A stretch of DNA of 64,000 bases from NCBI GenBank assembly GCA_038206235.1, contig JBBRBB010000002.1, positions 186,001-250,000 on the forward strand. Reading direction: 5' to 3'. This document shows positions 53,910-63,300 of this stretch, in pieces. The notes beneath the pieces were generated by a model, which did not search any database, was not told the origin of the DNA, and saw only the letters and a program-made list of their open reading frames with translations. Made by a program: the position numbers and the translations under genes. The stretch comes from JBBRBB01 sp038206235. Lineage in GTDB: Bacteria > Bacteroidota > Bacteroidia > Chitinophagales > Chitinophagaceae. The stretch's first letter is position 1. Every line of letters starts with the position of its first letter.

Positions 53910-54138
53910 GTATCATTTTTCCTCAATAATTCGTCTTACTTTTTCACTTTGAAAAGAATCAACCAAATTAATGCCCGACAATTTTGATAAAGAACAAGCC
54001 TGAATAGTTCCATTCTATTTAAAATATAAATGAAAATCTTTCAGTAGCAGGCTCCCTTTGTTCAAGTTGTAAATCGCCTTGCGGACATGATTGATGTTGT
54101 GCCCTTTTATTATTTGATCATTTAAACTATTGGTGATC

Positions 54139-54540
54139 ATGAAACTAAAAACTTTACACAAACGAACTATCATTTTTCTCTTGTGCACTTTTATATGTGC
54201 AATCTTACTTGTACATATAAACCTGCAGGCACAAACAACGCAGGCGCTGCCCAAGCAATCACAAACGGATAGTAGCAAAACAACTAATCAATTCACTAAC
54301 ACAAAATTCACTTACAAAATAATCGAAGCGCCCAACAACACATTCGGCTATGATATTTATGCTGATGACAGCAAGCTCATACACCAGCCCTCGATACCGG
54401 CAGTAGCCGGCAGCGAAGGTTTTAAAACAAAATCTGATGCTGCGAAAGTGGCAAAGCTTGTAATTGGTAAAATGAAGAAAGGTGAATGGCCACCCGCCGT
54501 AACGAGTGAAGAACTTAAAAAACTAAAAGTGATAAAGTAA
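54139..54540 (+). CDS. Exported DUF4907-domain protein
   Basis: A 133-aa protein with a signal peptide or anchor (TIIFLLCTFICAILLVHINL) and a DUF4907 pattern: TYKIIEAPNNTFGYDIYADD, HQPSIPAVAGSEGFKTKSDA and AKVAKLVIGKMKKGEWPPAV. The ATG at 54139 is preferred over TTG 54130. DUF4907 genes often sit beside Kelch-repeat genes in Bacteroidota, as here. Function unknown. Confidence 0.82.
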   Translation: MKLKTLHKRTIIFLLCTFICAILLVHINLQAQTTQALPKQSQTDSSKTTNQFTNTKFTYKIIEAPNNTFGYDIYADDSKLIHQPSIPAVAGSEGFKTKSDAAKVAKLVIGKMKKGEWPPAVTSEELKKLKVIK

Positions 54541-54599
54541 ATCATTATTATAAAAATAAACTTTTAAAATGTCAAGGCATCCCGTTATGATAAGTGCAC

Positions 54600-54641
54600 T
54601 TTAAAGCCTCTCTCCCTCGGAGAGGGGTTTGGGGTGAGGTC
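54600..54641. repeat. Intergenic repeat with hairpin
   Basis: The segment CCTCTCTCCCTCGGAGAGGG contains CTCTC-CCTCG-GAGAG and is followed by TTTGGGGTGAGGTCG. This pattern is a common dispersed intergenic element in Bacteroidota in my experience. It lies in the 143-bp gap between the DUF4907 and Kelch genes and may also weaken transcription through the gap. Confidence 0.45.
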
Positions 54642-54683
54642 GATGAAAAGCAAATAATTTCTTAAAACTTAACAAATACAAAT

Positions 54684-57560
54684 ATGAAAAAGATTTTAAT
54701 TCTCAGCATTATACTACTTAGTATAAATGTCCTTCATGCACAACCGGATGAATGGCTTCGCAAAGATGACTTTTCCAGCGGTGGAAATCGTTACGGAGCT
54801 GTTGGTTTTTCTATTAATGACAAAGGATACATTGGAACAGGTGAAATCACCTTTAGCGGACCAACAAAAAATTTCAAACGATGCGACCAGGGGGGAACCG
54901 GCTGGACAAATATGATGGATTTTATGGGCGATGCCATTCGTTTTAGTGTTGGTTTCTCTATTGGCACCAAAGGTTATATTGGCACAGGTGAAGGCTTGCC
55001 TTACGGAACATACAGAGATGATTTTTGGAGGTATAATTCCGAAGATAATACGTGGACGCAGAGAGCAGCCGTTCCCGGTGGAGGTCGAAGGTTTGCCGTT
55101 GGCTTTAGCATCCTTGATAAAGGATACATAGGCACAGGCCAAGGTAATTCCGGTCTTAAAAATGATTTTTATGAATACGACACTGCTGCCAACTCCTGGT
55201 CTATAAAAGCTAATTTGCCCGGAAATCCCCGAGCAGAGGCATGCGGGTTTAGTATTGGTGATAAAGGATATGCAGGTACCGGCTTCGATGGTACTTACCT
55301 GAACGATTTCTATGAATTCGACCCCACAAGCGGAAGCTTGGGTACATGGACACCTAAAGCAAACTTTGGAGGTGTAAGCCGCAAAGGAGCAACGGGTTTT
55401 AGCATTGCCTACGATGGCTATATCGGAACAGGTTATGATGGTACAAATGCCCGAAAGGATTTTTGGAAATATAATACTTATACTGATGAATGGTCTCGTG
55501 TAGCAGATTTCCCCGGTAGCCCCCGTTATTGGGCTGCTGGTTTTAGCATAGAGTATAGCGGATATGTGGGAACAGGAACGGATGCATCTAACGAATCAAT
55601 TTTCAGAAATGATTTCTACGAATACAGACCAGACCTTGATGGCGATGGATGGAATGTGTATGTAGATTGTGATGATGGCGATGAAAATATAAATCCCAAT
55701 GGATTCGAAGTTATAAATGGGATAGATGATGATTGTGATGGCTCAATTGATGAACCTTGTATTCCTCCGCCTTCAGGAATGACAGGCTGGTGGCCATTTG
55801 ATGCTAATACCGATGATATGGTTGGCTGCAGAAGTGCAGTATTACATGGTAACACAACCTATGACGCCGGAATGGTGCGAGCATGTTACAAACTTGATGG
55901 CGATGGTGATTGGATAGAAGTGCCTGATGATGATTCTTTGAATGCGGGCATCGGAGATTTTACATTAGACCTTTGGGTTTACTTCAACAGCACGGATGGT
56001 CAGCAGGTGATTGCCGAAAAATATATTGAGAGATTTGGTTCAGGCAGTCAGGGCTGGACTTTTCCAAAACAGGAGAATACACTCACATTCATGAGTGCCT
56101 CTGCACCAGTTTCGTTATCTGATAATACGTGGTATCATTTGGCAGTACGCCGCAGTAGTGGGGTAGCAAGTATTTTTTTGAATGGAGTGGAAGTTGCATC
56201 CTCGTCCAATGAGTTTAGTGATGTAAGTTCTTCTTCTTCTCTTAAATTTGGTCACCGCGGAAATCCTGATGATACTCCCGGCTCATTAGATACCCGTAAT
56301 TTTTATCTCAATGGCAAGGTTGATGAAGCAGAATATTTTGGCAGAGCGCTTACCGATGCAGAAATTCTTGCAATCTATAATGCCCGAAATGCCGGCAAGT
56401 GTAAACCCGCATTCTATGAAGATAAAGACCACGATGGCTATGGTTCTACGAATATAACTTATGCATGTACTGCACCTCCTGATTGGGTGAGCACTACGGG
56501 AGATTGTGATGACAGTAATCCTGAAATATATCGTTTTGACACGTTGTATTATGACTATGATGAAGATGGATATGATGATGGGCAAACGGTACTTTGCATT
56601 GGCGATACAATACCACAAGGCTATTCTGAAACAACATTAGGACCCGATTGTGATAACAGTGATAGTACGATATGGCGAAGCACTTCTCTATATATAGATA
56701 GCGATGGCGATGGCTACGATGATGGACAGACGACGCTTTGCATTGGTAATACAATACCACAAGGCTTCTCTGAAACAACATTAGGTGCTGATTGTGATAA
56801 CAGTAATAATACAATTTGGCGAAGCACTTCTCTATATATTGATAGTGATGAAGATGGTTATGATGACGGACAGATAACGCTTTGCATTGGTAATACAATA
56901 CCACAAGGCTTCTCTGAAACTACATTAGGTGCTGATTGTGATAACAGTAACCCTGCAATTCATCCTAACGCTCCAGAAATATGCAATGGCATTGATGATG
57001 ATTGTGATGGACAAATTGATGAAGGCAAACCATTGGCTAAAATAACACCCTTAGGTAATCTTGATATTTGTGCAACAGGTTCCGTAGTGTTACGTGCAAA
57101 TTATGGTGTTGGCTATACTTATCAGTGGACAAAGAATGGCAGCAATATTTCGGGAGCAACGCAAAGAAAATATAGTGCAACTACAACAGGCAGCTACAGA
57201 GTAATTGTTACCAGTAATGGTTGCAGCACCACATCAAAGAAAAAAGTTGTTACCAATTCATGCATTGGCAATATTGCCCGCAACACATCTTCATCAGTTA
57301 ATACATCTTCTCAATTATTACTGTATCCAAACCCAACAACAGGCAATATAAATGTTACATACTACAGCAACAATAATGAAAGAACAGAATTGCGGGTATA
57401 TGACAGAATAGGAAAAATTTTATTCACCAAAACAGAAACTGCCATAAAAGGAAGCAATGCTTATCAACTAAATTTATCAAACTTAACACCCGGCATCTAT
57501 GAGCTTGAATTAAGCAACGGTATTCTGCCCAAACGTGTGAAGTTTGTAATTGAAAAATAA
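54684..57560 (+). CDS. Secreted Kelch-MopE-LamG protein with T9SS sorting domain
   Basis: A 958-aa surface protein. Signal peptide (KKILILSIILLSINVLHAQ). A Kelch-like propeller covers about 20-315 with six repeats around VGFSINDKGYIGTGE. A MopE metal-binding motif (DCDDGDENINPNGFEVINGI, then DDDCDGSIDE) comes at about 330-355. A LamG/concanavalin-like domain is at about 365-570. Three near-identical 48-residue calcium-binding-like repeats (YIDSDGDGYDDGQTTLCIGN) and a second MopE motif (NGIDDDCDGQIDEG) are at about 610-785. An Ig-like part (YTYQWTKNGSNISGATQRKY) and a T9SS type A sorting tail (LLYPNPTTGNINVTYYSNNN, ending KRVKFVIEK) complete it. Function is probably adhesion or polymer binding. 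Confidence 0.87.
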   Translation: MKKILILSIILLSINVLHAQPDEWLRKDDFSSGGNRYGAVGFSINDKGYIGTGEITFSGPTKNFKRCDQGGTGWTNMMDFMGDAIRFSVGFSIGTKGYIGTGEGLPYGTYRDDFWRYNSEDNTWTQRAAVPGGGRRFAVGFSILDKGYIGTGQGNSGLKNDFYEYDTAANSWSIKANLPGNPRAEACGFSIGDKGYAGTGFDGTYLNDFYEFDPTSGSLGTWTPKANFGGVSRKGATGFSIAYDGYIGTGYDGTNARKDFWKYNTYTDEWSRVADFPGSPRYWAAGFSIEYSGYVGTGTDASNESIFRNDFYEYRPDLDGDGWNVYVDCDDGDENINPNGFEVINGIDDDCDGSIDEPCIPPPSGMTGWWPFDANTDDMVGCRSAVLHGNTTYDAGMVRACYKLDGDGDWIEVPDDDSLNAGIGDFTLDLWVYFNSTDGQQVIAEKYIERFGSGSQGWTFPKQENTLTFMSASAPVSLSDNTWYHLAVRRSSGVASIFLNGVEVASSSNEFSDVSSSSSLKFGHRGNPDDTPGSLDTRNFYLNGKVDEAEYFGRALTDAEILAIYNARNAGKCKPAFYEDKDHDGYGSTNITYACTAPPDWVSTTGDCDDSNPEIYRFDTLYYDYDEDGYDDGQTVLCIGDTIPQGYSETTLGPDCDNSDSTIWRSTSLYIDSDGDGYDDGQTTLCIGNTIPQGFSETTLGADCDNSNNTIWRSTSLYIDSDEDGYDDGQITLCIGNTIPQGFSETTLGADCDNSNPAIHPNAPEICNGIDDDCDGQIDEGKPLAKITPLGNLDICATGSVVLRANYGVGYTYQWTKNGSNISGATQRKYSATTTGSYRVIVTSNGCSTTSKKKVVTNSCIGNIARNTSSSVNTSSQLLLYPNPTTGNINVTYYSNNNERTELRVYDRIGKILFTKTETAIKGSNAYQLNLSNLTPGIYELELSNGILPKRVKFVIEK

Positions 57561-57566
57561 AAAATA

Positions 57567-57597
57567 AAAGCCATCCCGCTTTAAGCGGGATGGCTTT
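57567..57597 (+). terminator. Intrinsic terminator-like hairpin after the Kelch gene
   Basis: AAAGCCATCCCGCTT and AAGCGGGATGGCTTT form a 15-bp perfect inverted repeat. It starts 7 bp after the stop codon, with TTTGCTTATTGTT following. Good intrinsic terminator. Confidence 0.8.
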
Positions 57598-57634
57598 GCT
57601 TATTGTTCAACCTTATTAACTTATATCATTCATC

Positions 57635-60261
57635 ATGAAAACCAATCTTTTCTTTAAGTATGTATTGCTTTTTCTTTTTGTAGTAAGCTTTTCGTTACAA
57701 TCAATAATTGGCTATTCACAATCTTCGCAATACAATGTGTTGTTCATTGTCTCTGATGACATGAACGACCACTGTACTTTTTTTGGAGACACAGATGTAG
57801 TGATGCCCAATTTGCAAAGACTTGCAGCTCATGGTATGTTGTTTAGGCGTGCCTACTGTCAATATCCTTTATGCAGCCCCACACGCACTTCGCTTCTTTC
57901 TGGATGGCGTCCGGATAAAACCGGAATATTTGTGAATAATACCCGCCCCAATACTATAATTGACTCTCATGTTGTTTATATGCCTGAATATTTTAAGCAA
58001 AATGGTTACAGAACTGAACGGTATGGAAAAATTTTTCATGGTACATTCGAAAACGATATTACGTGGGATTATGCAGAACCCCCTGAAGCTTTGCAAGGAG
58101 ATGGTGGGGGAAAAAAAGCTGATGGAAAATGGTGGGTTACTACTGTTAAAGATTCAATTCTGGAAGATGGAAAAGAAGCCCGTCACCTGGTAATCAGAAT
58201 GAAACAGCCCCAGTTACAGCCCTTTTTTTATGCTCTCGGGTTTCATAATCCCCACGAGCCTTTTACTCCAAGTTTAACCTATTGGAACAAGAATGGTGAT
58301 GCCTCTGCGCAGGAACTTTTACCGGTAAACAGCAGTGGGCGCACTACTAATCGCAAGGGGAATGGTTCGGGTAGTATTCCGATTCCCGAAACACCTGCTA
58401 ATGATCTGAATGATATACCTGCTATCGCTTTAACCGATCGATTTCCTAAACCTGATACTACATGGCAAAGGATAATTCATGCTTATGATGCAGAAATAGC
58501 CCAAACAGATGCTCAGTTAGGATTGATACTTGATGAGCTGGATAGCCAAAATCTTTGGATAAACACCATCGTGATTTTTTTTGGAGACCATGGTCAGCAT
58601 CTCGGCGAGCATCAGGGACTATGGGGTAAACTCACTCTTTTTGAAGAATCACTTCATGCACCTCTCATTATTTGTTCACCGGGCAAGCAGGCGGGAGAAT
58701 GTTCGAGGCTGGTAGAGTTTGTAGACATTTATCCTACCCTGACGGAATTATGCGGACTTCCGCCTTTTTTAGGCATGGAGGGAATAAGCTTTGCGCCTTT
58801 ATTAGACAATCCAAATCAACCCTGGAAAAGGGCAGCTTTTTCGCAGGTTACAAGAGTTGACACTTTGAATGATACTTTAATGGAGCGAAGCATAAGAACA
58901 GAGCAATATCGCTATAATTCATGGGGCGTTGACGGGGAAGAACTTTATGATCATTATGCTGATTCCAATGAATATACAAACCTTGCAAGTGATTCTGCAT
59001 ATGCGACTACGTTGAATGAAATGCGGACTATTTTAGCAGAAGGCTGGAAAAGATCTTTGCCTCCCTGTGTACAAACATTTTATAAAGATGTTGATGGAGA
59101 TGGTTATGGAAACGCTGCAGATACTGTGTGGTCATGCTTACTCCAGTCTGGTTATGTGGCTAACAATACCGATTGTAACGACAGTAATACAAGTATTCAT
59201 CCCGGTGCAATAGAAATATGCAACGGGATTGATGATAATTGTGATGGGCAGATTGATGAAATAAAATCAATATTCTATCATGATGTGGATGCAGATGGTT
59301 TCGGAAATCTTTCAGATACTGTTCAGGTATGTGCCGCCCCAACAGGTTATGTAAGTAACAGCACCGATTGTAATGACAGTAATATAAATGTTCATCCAGG
59401 CGCAACAGAAATTTGCAACGGTATAGATGATGATTGTGATGATCAAATTGATGAAGGTACAATGCCAGCACAACCAGGACCTATTTCCGGGCCCAGATAC
59501 AACCTGTGCGGTGGCGGAACATTCACTTATTCAATCGCACCTGTTGCTAATGCCACCTCATATATTTGGACAGTGCCTGCCGGATTTACATTGGTACAGA
59601 ATAACGGAACCTCTGCCCAAATACAAGTGCCTGCAAGCTTTACATCAGCACAAATAAAAGTGGCTGCAAGTAATTTCTGTGGTACAAGTGCACAAAGTTC
59701 TCTTACCGTTTATGCAGTAGCTCCCAATCCATCAACCGGTATTGTTGGTCCTACCACTGTTACCTCAGGACAGCAGGGAGTTGTTTATAAGCTTCCAAAC
59801 GGCCCGGGTGTTACTTACACATGGATTGTACCAACAGGTGCCACGATTGTTAGTGGTCAGGGTACATTTAAGATAACGGTGAACTTCGGAACCACCAGTG
59901 GCTACGTAAAAGTAACCGTAAGCAATACCTGCGGAACAGCACCGCAAGGAAAGGTGTATGTAACAGTTGGTGGCAGCAGTAAGGTAACAAATGATGTGAT
60001 TGCGAAATCTTATTTAAGAGCCTATCCAAATCCAACACAATCAATAGCAAATGTTCTATTCAATGCAGATAAGACAGGCAGCAAATATGAGATTGTTGTA
60101 ACGGATGTTTATGGAAAAGCAATATTGCGCAAATCCGGCGTAACAAATATTGGTGATAACATGTTGCAACTCGATATGAGCAGTATGCAAATGGTATGTA
60201 TGTGGTGAAGCTTGTAATGGATAGTGAAGTAAGAACAGTGAAGTTGTATAAGGAAAGATGA
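57635..60261 (+). CDS. Secreted sulfatase with MopE repeats and frameshifted T9SS tail
   Basis: The first frame gives 857 aa to a stop at 60208. Signal peptide (MKTNLFFKYVLLFLFVVSFS). The sulfatase domain (about 33-480) resembles iduronate-2-sulfatase: NVLFIVSDDMNDH with metal-binding DD, YPLCSPTRTSLLSG with Cys80 for formylglycine, YGKIFHGT, and FFGDHGQHLGEHQGLWGK for metal. Two MopE repeats (NGIDDNCDGQIDE, NGIDDDCDDQIDEG) and two Ig/PKD-like domains follow. A T9SS tail begins LRAYPNPTQSIANVLFNADK but ends early in MQMVCMW. A missing A near 60190 would restore NGMYVVKLVMDSEVRTVKLY to TGA at 60261, so the coordinates cover the restored end. It probably desulfates polysaccharides. Confidence 0.85.
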
Positions 60262-60275
60262 TATGGAAGAATTAT

Positions 60276-60310
60276 AAAACCTAACAGGTCTGCCAGACCT
60301 GGTAGGTTTT
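60276..60310 (+). terminator. Hairpin after the sulfatase gene
   Basis: AAAACCTAACAGGTCTG and CAGACCTGGTAGGTTTT pair with one mismatch and a one-base loop, followed by TTAAAAG. It starts 14 bp after the restored stop codon. Probably an intrinsic terminator; related sequences are also dispersed in Bacteroidota genomes. Confidence 0.7.
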
Positions 60311-60364
60311 TAAAAGTCATCCTTTAAACATATATCAATTTTCAAACTTTTCAATAATTTTTTT

Positions 60365-63300
60365 ATGCGTAATCTCTCCAACTCATCAATGAAACTGCAA
60401 AACCGCTCATTATCCGTACTAAGCTTAATGATGTTTGCAATTATGAACCTTGCCTCATTACATGTTAATGCGCAAGTCTCTCTTACCGCCACCGGCGGAA
60501 CTACATCGGGCTCTTACACAACCTTAAATGATGCGTTTGGCGCTATCAATGCCGGCACGCATCAGGGTGTAATTACCATTGCCATTACAGGAAATACAAC
60601 GGAGCCTGCCACTCCCATTCCATTACTGAAGAGCGGAGGCGCTTCAGCTTACACCAGCATTACCATTTCTCCATCAGGGGGAAATTATACCATTAATTCG
60701 GCTCCCACTCCTACCGCTTACAGGTCTGTTATTGAACTCTACGGCGCCGATAATGTAACCATTGATGGTGATGACCCGCTAACAACCGGGAATAATAATT
60801 TAACCATCCAGGTTGCACCAAGCTCCAACGCTACAAGTGTAATCACGCTGGGCTCAAAAAGCAATACAGGAGCAGACGGTGCAACGAACAACACCATTAA
60901 GAACTGCAATATTATTGGGGGCAAAAACTCAGCTACCTCTTTCAGCGCAACCTACGGTATTCTTTTCTCATCAAATGTTTCATTTAATCTTTTTACACAG
61001 GGTTCTGTCGGCAATACCAATATCACCATTCAAAACAATATTATCACAAGATGTTATTATGGTATTTATGCTGAGGGTGACCCCACATATGGATATAATT
61101 ATCCTAATACGGGCTTAAAAATTCTCAATAATATAATAGGAAGCGCCAATTCATCAGACAACATAACGGGTAGAGCAATAGACCTGTCATACACCGCCAC
61201 CACTGCAGGCCCCGGCTCTGCAATTATTGACGGGAATGATATCAGGGCAGGAGTTTATTTTAGCACAACAGGTATCAGTACTTCCGTTTCGGGCATTTAT
61301 CTTACCTACGGGAATGAGGGGTGTATAATTCGAAATAATAAAATTCATGATATTTCTCAGCCAAGCTCAAGTGGCTGGGGCGCTTATGGTATAATGATTC
61401 AGGCTGGCGGTTCAGGCATTAATATTTATAATAATTTTTTCGCCGATATTACGGCCTACACATCTACTACTTCTCTTGGAGCAACTTATGAGAATTATGC
61501 TCTCTTTGTCTTCTCCGCGGCTACAGGAATCATTTTCAACAACAATACAATTTCGCTGCAGGCTGCCAACTGGGGTACCACACCAAACACTTTTTCAGCC
61601 TGCATTAATGTTCAAAATTCTACAGCCACTTTTGCTCAATTCCTTAATAACATTTTAGTTAATACACAGAACAGCACACTCGCTTATGGAATTTATACGG
61701 CTGCCACTACGAATATATCGGGTGCATTAATGGATAATAATAATTATTATGTGCCTAACGGAAAAATTGGTTATTATAATGGCACTACATACGCCACATT
61801 AGCCTCCTGGCAAACTGCCACAGGGAAAGACGGCGCTTCAGAAAATGTGCTGCCCTCATTTGTAAGCCAAACAGACCTCCATATTCAGCCGGGCACAAGC
61901 GCTAATTTAGATTCTGCCGGTGTTTCCACAGCAATAACAGGTGTTACAACTGACATTGACGCAGAAGCAAGAAACACGCTTCCTGATATTGGAGCCGATG
62001 AATTTGCAGGTCCTCTATGTACAGGAGCAGTGGGCGGTACTATTTCTGCTACCGATCCAATAATTTATGGGGCCGGTTCTACTACTATTAAAGGCAGCGG
62101 CTATTCAAGAGGTTCAACTTCACAATATTCATGGGAAGTATCGGCAACCGGGAATGTAAATGATTTTACTGCCACAGGCCAAACAAATCCGAAAAGCTTT
62201 ACCACAGGCACTATCACCAGCACTACATATTACCGGCTTAAGGTTACGTGCGGGAACAGCAGCTCGACAGATTATTCCAATATTGTAACTATAACGGTAT
62301 TGCCGGCCCAGATTTCCCTTACCGCTACCGGCGGCACAACCTCTGGTTTTTACAACACATTGAAAGCCGCATTTGATGCGATTAATGCCGGTACTCATAC
62401 TGGAAGTATTGCAATAACTATTACAGCAAGTACAACAGAAACCGCGACCGCCGCATTAAATGCAAGTGGAGGCGGTGCTGCTTCTTATTCAAATATTAGC
62501 ATTCAGCCATCGGGAAATGTTACAGTAACGGGTAACATTGCAAGCCAGCTTATTAATCTGAATGGAGCAGATAATGTTGTTATTGATGGCTTGAATAGCA
62601 GCGGTAATTCATTAACAATCTCAAATACCAGTACCGGAGGTGCTAACACTATACAATTTATAAATGATGCCAGCAACAATACTATTACAAATTGTACAAT
62701 ATTAGGCTCAGCATACAGTACAGTTTATTTCAGCACAGGTACAACTACCGGAAATGATAATAATAAAATCTCAAGTTCTAATATTGGTCCGGCAGGAAGT
62801 AATTTACCGACAAATGGAATCAGAAGCTTCGGTTCAACAACAAACACCACAATAACCAATAGTAATGATACCATAACGGGTTGTAATATTTATGACTTTT
62901 TCTCCGCATCATCTTTTGGTTCTGGTATTGATATCATACGTGGAAACGCAAGCTGGGTAATTTCAAATAATAGATTTTATCAAACCGCACCCCGTACACA
63001 AACATCAACCGGATCCTATCATCGTATGATTAGCATTGATACTTCTCCTTACACAGGCGAGGACAATTTCCAGGTTACAGGAAATATTTTGGGCTATGCT
63101 TCACCCAACGGAACAGGTACATATAGTATTGCTACTTCATCAATAGACGGTGAGCTCATAGGCATTTATTTTTATGTTTATGTTCCCGGCCCACTCTCAG
63201 TTATACAAAACAATACTATAGCTAATATATCCTATTCAGGCCCTGTAAAAACTCATGGTTCTTTTTTAAATCCTCCGTTTGCTGGTATATATGCAATAGG

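Larger units (their letters stand above)
53413..54138. other. Non-coding accessory region with palindromic elements
   Basis: This 726-bp region holds two copies of the GTTGTTGGCG palindrome (53536-53560 imperfect, 53574-53600), and a 28-bp perfect palindrome at 53882-53909. A 73-codon open frame at 53766 crosses the palindrome and has no recognised motif, so it is not called as a gene. A promoter for the gene at 54139 is expected near the end. Confidence 0.55.

Noticed and set aside
53766..53987. 73-codon open frame MNGLSLEAFSKKF...
   Set aside because: It crosses the 28-bp perfect palindrome and no domain is recognised. The first 20 codons could be a relic but this cannot be supported.
56286..56904. 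Minus-strand open frames opposite the MopE repeats
   Set aside because: They are shadows of the tandem calcium-binding repeats and have His/Tyr-rich low-complexity translations.
59160..59471. Minus-strand open frame rich in His and Tyr
   Set aside because: Shadow of the MopE repeats in the sulfatase gene.
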